Below, piece by piece: positions 11,667-22,495 of a DNA stretch of 64,000 nt; within the stretch, counting starts at the first letter, position 1, and every line of letters begins with the position of its first letter. The stretch covers positions 4,553,642 to 4,617,641 of the forward strand of contig NZ_CP014844.1 in the NCBI RefSeq assembly GCF_001598055.1, in the 5' to 3' direction. The notes under the pieces are model-generated. The model saw only the letters and a program-made list of their open reading frames with translations, searched no databases and was not told the DNA's origin. The position numbers were made by a program, and so were the translations under genes. Source of the stretch: Cupriavidus nantongensis (GTDB taxonomy: Bacteria; Pseudomonadota; Gammaproteobacteria; Burkholderiales; Burkholderiaceae).

Positions 11667-11704
11667 GTGCAGTGAAACCTAAAACAGCGTACGGCCTGGA
11701 AATG

Positions 11705-11746
11705 AATAAAGGGTGGACATGCTTTGGCAAGCAGGCCACCCTTTTC
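11705..11746 (-). terminator. Intrinsic terminator between cytochrome c gene and resB
   Basis: The stem AAAGGGTGG / CCACCCTTT encloses a second small stem (GCTT/AAGC). On the minus strand it runs into TTTATTCATTT. It lies about 110 bp after the cytochrome c stop and just before resB, so resB-ccsB probably has separate transcription. Confidence 0.7.
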
Positions 11747-11854
11747 GATTGTGACAAGCGCGTTCGGTTGCATGACTGGCCGCGCCATCCGGCGGCGGCC
11801 GCTCAACCGATGCGCCGGCGCGCAAAGGCGCCAGCGTCGCGGAATCCCGGATCG

Positions 11855-12514
11855 TCAGCGAACCCCGGCGACGTAGTCCGCCACCGCCTTGATCTCGGCA
11901 TCCGACATCTTGGCGGCGATGGTCGTCATGACCGGGTTGTTCTTGCGGGTGCCCTGGCGGAATGCCACCAGTTGTGCCTCGGTGTAGTCGGCCCACTGGC
12001 CGCCGATGCGCGGATACTGCGCCGGAATGCCTGCGCCGGCGGGGCCATGGCAGGCAGCGCAGGCCGGCACGCCCTTGGCGGCGATGCCGGCGCGGTAGAT
12101 CTTCTGGCCGGCTTCGATGCTGTCCTTGTTCTTGGCGGTGGCCGGCTTGAGCGATTGCTTGGCCAGGTAGGCGCCGACGTTGCGCATTTCCTCGTCGGTC
12201 AGCACCGACGCCATCGGCACCATGATCGCGTTGCTGCGGGTCTTGGCCTTGAAGTCGGCCAGCTGCTTGTGCACGTACTCGGGATGCTGCGCGGCCAGCT
12301 TGGGATTGGCGGCGGCCGCGCTGTTGCCGGCGGCACCGTGGCAGCTCAGGCAGGCGGGCACATTGCGATCGGGGGCACCTTGCGTGTACAGCGTTTCACC
12401 CTTGGCCGGGTCCGCCTTCGGCGCGGCCTGCTCTGCGGCAGATGCCAGACCGGAAAGGGCGGCGGCAGGAACGGCCAGAGCCAGGACACCCAGAATCTTC
12501 GCAATGCGGTTCAT
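11855..12514 (-). CDS. Diheme cytochrome c (c4 type)
   Basis: Exported electron carrier of 219 aa with a Sec signal peptide (MNRIAKILGVLALAVPAAALSG..., cleavage near ASA-AEQ). Two tandem cytochrome domains each have one heme site: CLSCH at residues 55-59 and CAACH at 152-156, with distal methionines likely in NAIMVPMA and NPVMTTIA. This is the pattern of cytochrome c4, which feeds terminal oxidases. The start at 12514 has AGAAGG at good spacing; the frame remains open upstream without coding character. System II genes for heme attachment lie downstream. Confidence 0.93.
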   Translation of the reverse strand: MNRIAKILGVLALAVPAAALSGLASAAEQAAPKADPAKGETLYTQGAPDRNVPACLSCHGAAGNSAAAANPKLAAQHPEYVHKQLADFKAKTRSNAIMVPMASVLTDEEMRNVGAYLAKQSLKPATAKNKDSIEAGQKIYRAGIAAKGVPACAACHGPAGAGIPAQYPRIGGQWADYTEAQLVAFRQGTRKNNPVMTTIAAKMSDAEIKAVADYVAGVR

Positions 12515-14967
<2,453 letters not shown>

Positions 14968-14984
14968 CGGCCGACCGAGCGCGC

Positions 14985-16205
14985 ATGGAGTTGCTAGGGT
15001 TTTCAGCGAGCCAGGTACACCCGCTCGCCTCGCTCACCGACGCGGGCAGCTTTCTGTCGGGCAATGCCGCGTCGCTGTTCGTGTGGGCGGATTTTTCCAC
15101 CGAAGAAGTCACCGCGGCGCCCGACACGTGGCGCGAGCAGGTGCGCCAGCTGGCCGGCGCGCCCATCCTCGACCTGCACCTGGCCGACGCCACCAACGCC
15201 GCGCATCCGTCGTACTTCGATACGACCCATGCGTACGACATGGTGATCTTCCGCAAGCTCACCTTCGAAACCAGCCGCGCCATCGCCGAAGCCGAGCCGC
15301 AGGATGCGCCCGGCGGCGCCAGCACCGCCAAGCCGCCCGCGGCCGAGGCAGCGGCCCGGCAGAAGCGTTATGCGCCCGGCTTCCTGCCGGCACTGGCCAA
15401 GATCGATACCCAGCCGGTCACGTTCTTCATGTTCGACACGGTGCTGGTGACGGTGCGCTCGGGGCCGTCGCGCACCATCGACCAGGTGCGCCAGCGTTTG
15501 CTCGAGCTGTGCCAGGCCCCGCGTCCACAAGCCGCGCCCGCGCGCGGCAACGGCCAGTCGCTGCTCCACGGCATCCGCCCGCCCAGCCGGCCCGAAGACC
15601 TGATGCTGCGGCTGCTCAACGCCATGGTCGACCGCTACCTGGAACTGCGCGCGCCGCTGACGCGCCAGCTCGACCGCTGGCAGCGCGCGCTGCTGAACTC
15701 GCGCCGCAGCTTTTCCAGCTGGGAAGGACTGCTCGATGCGCGCATCCAGCTGCGCAAGCTGGAGCACCTGAGCGAGGAGCAGCGCGACGCGCTGCAGGAA
15801 TTCCGCGACAGCCTGCTCGACAACCGCTACAGCAGCGACCAGCCCGGCGGCGCGGCCAATGCGCCAGGTCGCGACGAGGTGCTGCTGGTGCGCATCAACG
15901 ACGTCATGGAGCATATCCAGCGGGTGCTGGCGCATGCGCGCCGGCTGGAGGATTCGATCGAATCGGCGGTGCAGATCCACTTCTCGGCGGTGGCGCACCG
16001 GACCAATCGCACCATGCGCGCGCTGACGCTGATCACGGCGCTGTTCATGCCGCTGACGCTGATCACCGGCGTGTTCGGCATGAACTTCGAGCGCATGCCC
16101 TGGCTGCAGGAGCCGCAGGGCTTCTGGTGGTCGATCGGCCTGATGGGTGCGGTGGCGGTGGTACTGGCGGCGCTGTGGGCGCTGGCGCGGCAACTGGAGC
16201 GCTAG
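14985..16205 (+). CDS. CorA-family magnesium/divalent cation transporter
   Basis: A 406-aa protein with a long soluble N-terminal domain and two C-terminal membrane segments. The hallmark GMN is at residues 365-367 in ITGVFGMNFERMPW, followed by a tryptophan-rich loop and the second segment. A low-complexity insert (about residues 105-130, Ala/Pro/Glu-rich) and a shortened funnel separate it from classical CorA. It could be a ZntB-like or Mg/Co channel; the substrate is not determinable. It is 17 bp after hemB and probably co-transcribed, and it converges on dsbD. Confidence 0.88.
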   Translation: MELLGFSASQVHPLASLTDAGSFLSGNAASLFVWADFSTEEVTAAPDTWREQVRQLAGAPILDLHLADATNAAHPSYFDTTHAYDMVIFRKLTFETSRAIAEAEPQDAPGGASTAKPPAAEAAARQKRYAPGFLPALAKIDTQPVTFFMFDTVLVTVRSGPSRTIDQVRQRLLELCQAPRPQAAPARGNGQSLLHGIRPPSRPEDLMLRLLNAMVDRYLELRAPLTRQLDRWQRALLNSRRSFSSWEGLLDARIQLRKLEHLSEEQRDALQEFRDSLLDNRYSSDQPGGAANAPGRDEVLLVRINDVMEHIQRVLAHARRLEDSIESAVQIHFSAVAHRTNRTMRALTLITALFMPLTLITGVFGMNFERMPWLQEPQGFWWSIGLMGAVAVVLAALWALARQLER

Positions 16206-16233
16206 CCGCAGGCCCGGGTACGCCCCGGCTGCT

Positions 16234-18150
16234 TCAGGTACGCGTACGCGTGCCGAACGCGCGCTCCAGGCTTTCCAGGAAGCGGTTGGCCGACTGGTAG
16301 CCGATCACGCGCACCGGGCGCTCGCGACCATCCGGGCCGAACAGGATAATGCCGGGGGGGCCGAACAGGCCGAAGCGCTTGAGCAGGGCCTTGTCGTCGG
16401 CATTGTTGGCGGTGACGTCCGCCTGCAGCAGCACGATTTCCGACAGCCGCGCGCGCACGCGCGGATCGACGAAGGTCATGCGCTCCATTTCCTTGCAGCT
16501 GACGCACCAGTCGGCATAGAAGTCCAGCAGCACCGGCTTGCCCGCGGCGGCAGCCTGCGCCACGCGGGCGTCGAGTTCGGCCACGCTGCGCACGCGCTCG
16601 AAACGCACCGCCTGCGCACCACCGGCGCTTTCGCCGCCAGTGCGCGCCACGCTCAAATGCGACAGCGGCTGCAGGGGGTCGCGTCCGCCCGAAGCCACGC
16701 CGATCAGCACGATTGCGGCGGCGATGGCAAACAGCACGCCCACGCCCTTGCCCACCCGCACCAGGTTGCGCGGATCCGGCCCCAGCCCGTCGAAGGCACC
16801 GAGAAACACCGCCGCCACCAGCAGCAGCGCCGCCAGCAGCAGCATCGTGGTCCACGCCGGCAGCACCGGCCCCAGCATCCACAGCGCCACGCCCAGCAGC
16901 AGGAAGCCGAAGAAGCGCTTGGTCACCTCCATCCAGCGGCCGGCGCGCGGCAGCAGGTTGCCCGCGCCCACACCGACCAGCACCAGCGGCACGCCCATGC
17001 CCAATGCCATCGCGAACAGCGCCGCGCCGCCGATCACGGCATCGCGGCTCTGCGCGATATAGGCCAGCGCACCCGCCAGCGGTGCCGTCACGCACGGCCC
17101 GACGATCAGCGCGGAGATTGCCCCCATCGCCGCGGCCCCGGCCACCTGACCGCCCTGGCGGCGGTTGGACGATTCCGTCAGACGGGTCTGCCAGCGCTGC
17201 GGCAGCTGCAGTTCGTACAAGCCGAACATCGACAGCGCCAGCGCCACCATCAGCGCCGCGAACGCGCCCAGCACCCAGGGCGTCTGCAGCGCCGCCGACA
17301 GCCCTTCGCCGAGCAACCCCGCGGCCACGCCGACCGCGGTGTACACGACTGCCATGCCCAGCACATAGGCCAGCGACACCAGCAGCGCGCGGCCGCGCGT
17401 GACATGCTCGCCGACCACGATCGACGACAGGATCGGCACCATCGGCAGCACGCATGGGGTAAAGGTCAGCAGCAGGCCCAGGCCGAAGAACAGTGCTCCG
17501 ATCAGGCCGAGGTTGCGGCTGGCCAGTGCGCCGGCGATGCGGTCGCTGTCGTCGGCGCGCAGGGTCGCGGCCGAACCCGGTACTGCGGGAACCGCGGGCG
17601 CCGGAACCGGCTCGGCCGCCGGTGCGTCGCTGCGGCCGCGCTTGCCGAACAGGTCGGCCAGCGCGCTGCCGCCCACCTTGTAGACGCTTTCCATCGGCGG
17701 ATAGCACAGGCCCTTGTCGGCGCAGCCCTGCGAGGTCACCGTCAGCGTCCATTTGCCATCGGCTGGCGCGGCCTCGACCGGCACACGGATGACCACGCTG
17801 TCGCGGTAGGTCTCCATCTCCTTGCCGAAGGTCTCGTCGAACTTGACCTTGCCCTGCGGGTAGCCCGGCGCGCCCAGCTTCACCCCGGCCGGCTGCGCGG
17901 CGAAGGCGAAGCGCTCGCGGTACATGTAGTAGCCGGGCGCGACGTCAAAGCGCACTTCGATGGTCTTGTCGTCAGCCTGGCTGGCGGCGAAGCGGAAGGC
18001 TTGCTCGGGCGGCAGGAAGTCGTCCTCGGTAGCGGCGTGGAGGCTGCCCGCCAGGCACAGCCAGGCCAGCGCCGCCAGCAGCGCTGCGGCAATATGCCGC
18101 GCCCACATCTGCCCGGGCGTGCCCGCCCGCCGTGCCAAACCGATGTTCAT
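16234..18150 (-). CDS. dsbD: Thiol:disulfide interchange protein DsbD
   Basis: Carries reducing power from cytoplasmic thioredoxin to periplasmic thiols, including apocytochromes c and DsbC. 638 aa, in order: signal peptide, N-terminal DsbD-alpha domain with its redox pair in QGCADKGLCYPP, eight-segment membrane domain with buried cysteines in FTPCVLPMVP and IVGPCVTAPLAG, and C-terminal thioredoxin domain with DWCVSCKEMERM. The start overlaps the cutA stop as ATGA. The cutA-dsbD pairing also exists in E. coli. Confidence 0.96.
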   Translation of the reverse strand: MNIGLARRAGTPGQMWARHIAAALLAALAWLCLAGSLHAATEDDFLPPEQAFRFAASQADDKTIEVRFDVAPGYYMYRERFAFAAQPAGVKLGAPGYPQGKVKFDETFGKEMETYRDSVVIRVPVEAAPADGKWTLTVTSQGCADKGLCYPPMESVYKVGGSALADLFGKRGRSDAPAAEPVPAPAVPAVPGSAATLRADDSDRIAGALASRNLGLIGALFFGLGLLLTFTPCVLPMVPILSSIVVGEHVTRGRALLVSLAYVLGMAVVYTAVGVAAGLLGEGLSAALQTPWVLGAFAALMVALALSMFGLYELQLPQRWQTRLTESSNRRQGGQVAGAAAMGAISALIVGPCVTAPLAGALAYIAQSRDAVIGGAALFAMALGMGVPLVLVGVGAGNLLPRAGRWMEVTKRFFGFLLLGVALWMLGPVLPAWTTMLLLAALLLVAAVFLGAFDGLGPDPRNLVRVGKGVGVLFAIAAAIVLIGVASGGRDPLQPLSHLSVARTGGESAGGAQAVRFERVRSVAELDARVAQAAAAGKPVLLDFYADWCVSCKEMERMTFVDPRVRARLSEIVLLQADVTANNADDKALLKRFGLFGPPGIILFGPDGRERPVRVIGYQSANRFLESLERAFGTRTRT

Positions 18151-18557
18151 GAAGCCGATTCCTGTTGGTCATTATCCCGGGGTGCTGCCGTGCCACCCTG
18201 CGCCGGCAAGCCGGCGGTCTCTCCGCGCACCCATTCCAGGTAGGGCGCGTAGCCCGCTGACACGGGCCACGCCAGCAGCTCCGGCACGTCATAGGGGTGA
18301 TGTTGCCGGATCACGGCCTCGAGCGCAGCGTAGCGCGCGCGCGTGGTCTTGATCAGCAGCGGCCATTCCTGCGCCTGCTCGAGCTTGCCCTGCCACCAGT
18401 ACTCGGATTCGACCGGCGCCAGACGGTTCACGCAGGCAGCGGCGCGCGCCTGCAGCACGGCTCGCGACAAGCGCGCCGCGGTATCCGCATCGGGCGTATT
18501 GGTGAGGACGACGAGCACCTCGTCCGGACCGGCACCCTGATCGGTATGGCTTTGCAT
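18147..18557 (-). CDS. cutA: Divalent cation tolerance protein CutA
   Basis: Trimeric PII-like fold protein (136 aa) linked to copper tolerance in E. coli, though its precise role is unsettled. Family landmarks are VVLTNTPDADTAARLSRAVLQARAAACVN, the W-W-Q-G-K turn, E-W-P-L-L-I-K-T, HPYDVPELLAWPV and Y-L-E-W-V. It has an extra Gln/Asp-rich tail of about 25 residues. The start at 18557 (MQSHTDQG) fits the family better than the upstream ATGs. It overlaps dsbD by 4 bp. Confidence 0.92.
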   Translation of the reverse strand: MQSHTDQGAGPDEVLVVLTNTPDADTAARLSRAVLQARAAACVNRLAPVESEYWWQGKLEQAQEWPLLIKTTRARYAALEAVIRQHHPYDVPELLAWPVSAGYAPYLEWVRGETAGLPAQGGTAAPRDNDQQESAS

Positions 18558-18596
18558 CGACACTCTCCCTGTGGCCGTTTGCATCCGGGCCGCACA

Positions 18597-18626
18597 AAAC
18601 AAAAGAGCCAGGCGGTTGCCTGGCTC
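18597..18626 (-). terminator. Intrinsic terminator at the end of the alpha operon
   Basis: A 9-bp perfect stem GAGCCAGGC / GCCTGGCTC with a GGTT loop is followed on the minus strand by TTTTGTTTTG. It lies 57 bp after the rplQ stop and ends the ribosomal supercluster on this side. Confidence 0.88.
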
Positions 18627-18682
18627 GATTGTAAGCGGTGTGCCCGCAACCGTCGCGCGACGGCAGCGGGCAGGAAACGCAC

Positions 18683-19078
18683 TTATTCCGCGGCTTCTTC
18701 GGCCGGGGCTTCGGTGATTTCCGGACGATCCACCAGCTCGACCAGCGCCATCGGCGCGTTGTCGCCCTGACGGAAGCCGAACTTCAGGATGCGGGTGTAG
18801 CCGCCCGGACGGGTGGCGTAGCGCGGGCCCAGTTCGGTGAACAGCTTGGTGACCATGTCGCGGTCGCGCAGGCGGGCGAAGGCCAGGCGGCGGTTGGCAA
18901 CGGTGTCCTTCTTGGCCAGCGTGATCAGCGGCTCGACGACCTTGCGCAGTTCCTTGGCCTTGGGCACGGTGGTCTTGATCAGCTCGTGCTGGAACAGCGA
19001 GTTGGACATGTTGCGCAGCATCGCGAGACGGTGCGACGAGGTGCGGTTCAGTTTCCGCAGACCATGACGGTGACGCAT
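18683..19078 (-). CDS. rplQ: 50S ribosomal protein L17
   Basis: Large-subunit protein near the exit tunnel, 131 aa. It begins [17 protein letters not shown] and has the conserved LANRRLAF-type core ([14 protein letters not shown]) and [14 protein letters not shown]. An acidic tail ([10 protein letters not shown]) extends slightly beyond the E. coli protein. It is the last gene of the alpha operon, 135 bp after rpoA; a GC-rich 8-bp hairpin (19157-19176) without a T tract lies in that gap. Confidence 0.97.
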   Translation of the reverse strand: MRHRHGLRKLNRTSSHRLAMLRNMSNSLFQHELIKTTVPKAKELRKVVEPLITLAKKDTVANRRLAFARLRDRDMVTKLFTELGPRYATRPGGYTRILKFGFRQGDNAPMALVELVDRPEITEAPAEEAAE

Positions 19079-19213
19079 GATGATTCCTTTCAGTTAAGTG
19101 TTTGACCAGCTCTTCTATCGTCCGATGCGGCTGGACGCGGGCCGGTAGTCATACATGCCCCGGCCGGAGCCGGGGCGGTTGCTGCGGTGCGGGACGGATG
19201 CCCCGCGCCACGA

Positions 19214-20194
19214 TTACTTCTCCAGACCTGCGGGCGGCCAGTTCTCGAGCTTCATGCCGAGGGTCAGGCCACGCGAGGCGAGGACTTCCTTGATCTCGTT
19301 GAGCGACTTGCGACCCAGGTTCGGGGTCTTCAGCAGTTCGTTCTCGGTACGCTGGATCAGGTCGCCGATGTAGTAGATGTTTTCGGCCTTCAGGCAGTTG
19401 GCCGAACGCACCGTCAGCTCCAGGTCGTCGACCGGGCGCAGCAGGATCGGGTCGATCTGCGGCGTGCGGCTCGAGGCGGCCTCGGCGGCCGACTCGGTGC
19501 CTTCCAGCGCGGCGAACACGGACAGCTGGTCGACCAGGATGCGGGCCGACTGGCGGATCGCTTCCTCGGGCGAGATCACGCCGTCGGTTTCGATGTTCAT
19601 CACCAGCTTGTCGAGGTCGGTACGCTGCTCGACACGGGCGGATTCCACCGCGTACGACACGCGGCGCACCGGCGAGAACGAGGCGTCCAGCACGATGCGG
19701 CCGATGACCTTGCCGGATTCGTCGCCGAACTTGCGCACGTTGCCCGGCACATAGCCGCGGCCCTGCTCGACCTTGATCTGCATGTCCAGCTTGCCGCCGG
19801 CCGACAGATGGGCGATCACGTGGTTCGGGTTGATGATCTCGACGTCGTGCGGCAGCTCGATATCGGCGGCCGTGACCACGCCTTCGCCATCCTTGCGCAG
19901 CGACACCGTGACTTCGTCGCGGTTGTGCAGCTTGAACACCACGCCCTTCAGGTTGAGCAGCAGGTTGACGACGTCTTCCTGCACGCCGTCGATGGTGGAA
20001 TACTCGTGGACCACCCCAGCGATCGTGACTTCGGTCGGGGCATAACCGACCATCGACGACAGCAGCACGCGACGCAGGGCGTTACCGAGCGTATGGCCGT
20101 AGCCGCGCTCGAACGGCTCCATCACGACTTTGGCGTGATGGTCGCCCAGAGGCTCGACGGCGATGATTTTTGGCTTGAGGAGTGCTGTTTGCAT
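19214..20194 (-). CDS. rpoA: DNA-directed RNA polymerase alpha subunit
   Basis: Assembly scaffold and activator target of RNA polymerase, 326 aa. The N-terminal dimerisation domain spans about 1-235 ([21 protein letters not shown]). After a linker, the alpha-CTD has the DNA-contacting [17 protein letters not shown] segment and [12 protein letters not shown]. Length and start (MQTALLKPK) are standard. It is separated from rpsD by 165 bp with two strong hairpins. Confidence 0.99.
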   Translation of the reverse strand: MQTALLKPKIIAVEPLGDHHAKVVMEPFERGYGHTLGNALRRVLLSSMVGYAPTEVTIAGVVHEYSTIDGVQEDVVNLLLNLKGVVFKLHNRDEVTVSLRKDGEGVVTAADIELPHDVEIINPNHVIAHLSAGGKLDMQIKVEQGRGYVPGNVRKFGDESGKVIGRIVLDASFSPVRRVSYAVESARVEQRTDLDKLVMNIETDGVISPEEAIRQSARILVDQLSVFAALEGTESAAEAASSRTPQIDPILLRPVDDLELTVRSANCLKAENIYYIGDLIQRTENELLKTPNLGRKSLNEIKEVLASRGLTLGMKLENWPPAGLEK

Positions 20195-20260
20195 TAGGTT
20201 GTCCTTTTCAATACCCTCGGCTCGTTACACCGATAAGGCTGACGTTTGGAACCTGGAAAT

Positions 20261-20309
20261 CCCATCGTAACGATGGGCGAAGCCCGACGCGCGCGAAGCG
20301 CGTCGGGCT
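20261..20309 (-). promoter_or_regulatory. Tandem hairpins in the rpsD-rpoA intergenic region
   Basis: CCCATCG / CGATGGG (3-nt loop, 20261-20277) sits beside a 12-bp perfect stem AGCCCGACGCGC / GCGCGTCGGGCT (5-nt loop, 20281-20309). Neither is followed by a T tract, so these look like RNA processing, stability or regulatory structures and not terminators. Confidence 0.55.
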
Positions 20310-20359
20310 GAAGGAGAAGCTTTGCGACGAACGCAAGCTCTGGGCCGGATGCTCGCGGA

Positions 20360-20983
20360 TTAACGCGAGTACAGTTCGACGATCAGGCTTTCGTTGATGT
20401 CGCCCGAGATATCGGCGCGATCCGGGACTTGCTTGAAGGTGCCTTCGAACTTCTTGGCATCCACCGCGACCCAGGTCGGGAAGCCCGACTGCTCGGCCAG
20501 CGACAGCGCTTCGGCGATACGGACCTGCTTCTTCGACTGCTCGCGGATGGTGATGACGTCGCCCGACTTGATCTGGGCCGACGGCACGTTCAGGGTCTGG
20601 CCGTTCACCAGGATCGCCTTGTGCGACACCAGCTGGCGCGCTTCGGCGCGGGTCGAGCCGAAGCCCATGCGGTACACCACGTTGTCCAGGCGCGATTCCA
20701 GCAGTTGCAGCAGGTTTTCGCCGGTGTTGCCCTTGCGGCGGTCGGCTTCGGCGAAGTAGCGGCGGAACTGGCGCTCGAGCACGCCGTAGATGCGCTTGAC
20801 CTTCTGCTTTTCGCGCAGCTGGTTGCCGTAGTCCGAGGTGCGGGCACCCGAGGTGCGGCCATGCTGGCCCGGCTTGCTGTCCAGCTTGCACTTGTCGGCC
20901 AGCGAGCGGCGCGAGCTCTTCAGGAACAGGTCGGTGCCTTCACGGCGGGAAAGTTTGGCCTTCGGGCCGGTATAACGTGCCAC
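20360..20983 (-). CDS. rpsD: 30S ribosomal protein S4
   Basis: Primary 16S-binding assembly protein, 207 aa. It starts with GTG at 20983, with AAAGGA as ribosome site. N-terminal [23 protein letters not shown] lacks a zinc site. The S4 RNA-binding domain (about 97-160) has [30 protein letters not shown]. It is separated from rpsK by 315 bp with terminator-like hairpins, so it may have its own promoter. S4 is the autoregulator of the alpha operon in E. coli. Confidence 0.98.
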   Translation of the reverse strand: MARYTGPKAKLSRREGTDLFLKSSRRSLADKCKLDSKPGQHGRTSGARTSDYGNQLREKQKVKRIYGVLERQFRRYFAEADRRKGNTGENLLQLLESRLDNVVYRMGFGSTRAEARQLVSHKAILVNGQTLNVPSAQIKSGDVITIREQSKKQVRIAEALSLAEQSGFPTWVAVDAKKFEGTFKQVPDRADISGDINESLIVELYSR

Positions 20984-21003
20984 GTTGTCTTCCTTTGATC
21001 GAT

Positions 21004-21028
21004 CACGGCGCCTTCAGGACGCGCCGTG
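21004..21028 (-). promoter_or_regulatory. Strong hairpin just upstream of the rpsD start
   Basis: An 8-bp perfect stem CACGGCGC / GCGCCGTG with a 9-nt loop ends about 20 nt before the rpsD GTG. Its position suits translational control of rpsD, possibly by S4, but no known S4 motif was matched. Confidence 0.45.
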
Positions 21029-21200
21029 AGTCCGCCAACGCAGTGCTGCCGCGGTGCCTCGGGGCACGCGCCAGACCGTGACGGACGGTGGGCTTATTAA
21101 GCGCGCTCCGTTGCGGGAGGCGTCGCTGCAAGCATTTACCAGTACTTCACCAATGCGCCGGGACTGCAATGTGCCTTGAAAGACACTGCTCCGGCGCAAA

Positions 21201-21231
21201 ACGAAAACCTGCCGCATTAAAATGCAGCAGG
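21201..21231 (-). terminator. Intrinsic terminator between rpsK and rpsD
   Basis: In the minus-strand RNA CCUGCUGCAU pairs with AUGCGGCAGG (10 bp including one U-G) around a UUUA loop, followed by UUUUCGUUUUG. A second hairpin at 21260-21279 (CCGGCGGGU / ACCUGCCGG) precedes it. Together they look like an internal terminator or attenuator within the alpha operon. The rest of the 315-bp gap (20984-21298) holds the hairpin before rpsD and no gene. Confidence 0.7.
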
Positions 21232-21298
21232 TCAACGCGCGATACTACCATATCCGAAACCGGCAGGTAAACCCGCCGGCTGCGGACACGCCAACGCA

Positions 21299-21697
21299 TC
21301 AGATGCGGCGGCGCTTCGGCGGACGGCAGCCGTTGTGCGGAATCGGCGTGACGTCTTCGATGATCGCGATCTTGATGCCCAGCGCGTTCAGCGCGCGGAC
21401 AGCCGATTCACGGCCCGGGCCGGGGCCCTTGATGCGCACTTCCAGGTTCTTGATGCCCTGGTCTTGCGCCACGCGGCCGGCGTTCTCGGCAGCAACCTGG
21501 GCAGCGAACGGGGTCGACTTGCGCGAACCCTTGAAGCCCTGGCCACCGGCGGTCGCCCACGACAGGGCGTTGCCCTGGCGATCGGTGATCGTGATGATGG
21601 TGTTGTTGAACGAAGCGTGGACGTGCGCAATGCCGTCGGCAACGTTCTTCTTGACCTTTTTACGCGCGCGAGCGGCGTTATTCGGACCTTTTGCCAT
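21299..21697 (-). CDS. rpsK: 30S ribosomal protein S11
   Basis: Platform protein of the small subunit that contacts the Shine-Dalgarno helix, 132 aa. The conserved core [46 protein letters not shown] is intact in order, and the basic C-terminus ends [13 protein letters not shown]. It follows rpsM by 24 bp. Confidence 0.98.
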
Positions 21698-21721
21698 TAG
21701 TTTCTTCCTCTGCCTTCGGCT

Positions 21722-22087
21722 TTACTTCTTCAGAGCCACGCCGGCCTTGCGCGGACCCTTGCGGGTACGGGCGTTGGTGCGCGTACGCTGGCCGCGCATC
21801 GGCAGGCCCTTGCGGTGACGCATGCCACGATAGCAACCAAGGTCCATCAGACGCTTGATGTTCATCGTGGTTTCACGACGCAGGTCACCCTCGACCGTGA
21901 CCTTGCCCACTTCGTCACGAAGCTTTTCCAGGTCGGCGTCGGTCAGATCCTTGACCTTCTTGTCAAACGGTACACCGGTGGCCTCGCAAATCTTGCGGGC
22001 GCGCGAGCGGCCGATACCGTAAATAGCCGTCAGGCCGATTTCGGTATGCTTGTGGTTCGGGATGTTAACCCCTGCGATACGTGCCAT
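21722..22087 (-). CDS. rpsM: 30S ribosomal protein S13
   Basis: Head protein contacting the P-site tRNA and the large subunit, 121 aa. It begins [26 protein letters not shown] and ends with a basic tail ([20 protein letters not shown]) that reaches the decoding region. It is the first gene of the alpha group, 19 bp after rpmJ. Confidence 0.98.
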
Positions 22088-22106
22088 TCGTCAATCCTCT
22101 TTCCGA

Positions 22107-22223
22107 TTAGCCTTGGCGTTGCTTGTGGCGGGGATCCGACGAGCAGATCACGCGCACGACACCGTTGCGCTTGATGATTTTGCAGTTGCGGCAAATGCGC
22201 TTAACAGAAGCCAGCACTTTCAT
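22107..22223 (-). CDS. rpmJ: 50S ribosomal protein L36 (zinc-ribbon form)
   Basis: A 38-aa protein read directly from the minus strand between infA and rps[15 protein letters not shown], then [17 protein letters not shown] and RHKQRQG. The four zinc ligands C11, C14, C27 and H33 are all present, making it the C+ form. It follows infA by 30 bp, the usual infA-rpmJ-rpsM order. Confidence 0.96.
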
Positions 22224-22253
22224 AATTTTCCTCTTCCTTCAATTCCTGTTCGC

Positions 22254-22472
22254 TCACTTCGTCCGGAAGACGATTCGTGCGCGCGACAGATCATATGGGG
22301 TCAGCTCGACCGTCACCTTGTCACCCGGAAGAATCCGGATGTAGTTCATTCTCATCTTGCCGGAGATATGGCCCAGCACTACATGGCCATTCTCCAGCTT
22401 GACTCGGAACGTCGCGTTGGGCAGGTTTTCCAGGACCTCGCCCTGCATCTGGATGACGTCGTCTTTAGCCAT
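22254..22472 (-). CDS. infA: Translation initiation factor IF-1
   Basis: A 72-aa OB-fold protein that blocks the ribosomal A site during initiation. [20 protein letters not shown], then [30 protein letters not shown], are typical. Many Burkholderiales have a second infA elsewhere; this is the ribosomal-cluster copy. It is 23 bp after secY. Confidence 0.97.
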   Translation of the reverse strand: MAKDDVIQMQGEVLENLPNATFRVKLENGHVVLGHISGKMRMNYIRILPGDKVTVELTPYDLSRARIVFRTK

Positions 22473-22495
22473 ACCTAGCCTGTACCGATCCGAAG

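Noticed and set aside
16713..18243. Arg/Ala/Pro-rich plus-strand frames opposite dsbD and cutA
   Set aside because: Low-complexity antisense frames without ribosome sites, overlapping clearly recognised genes.
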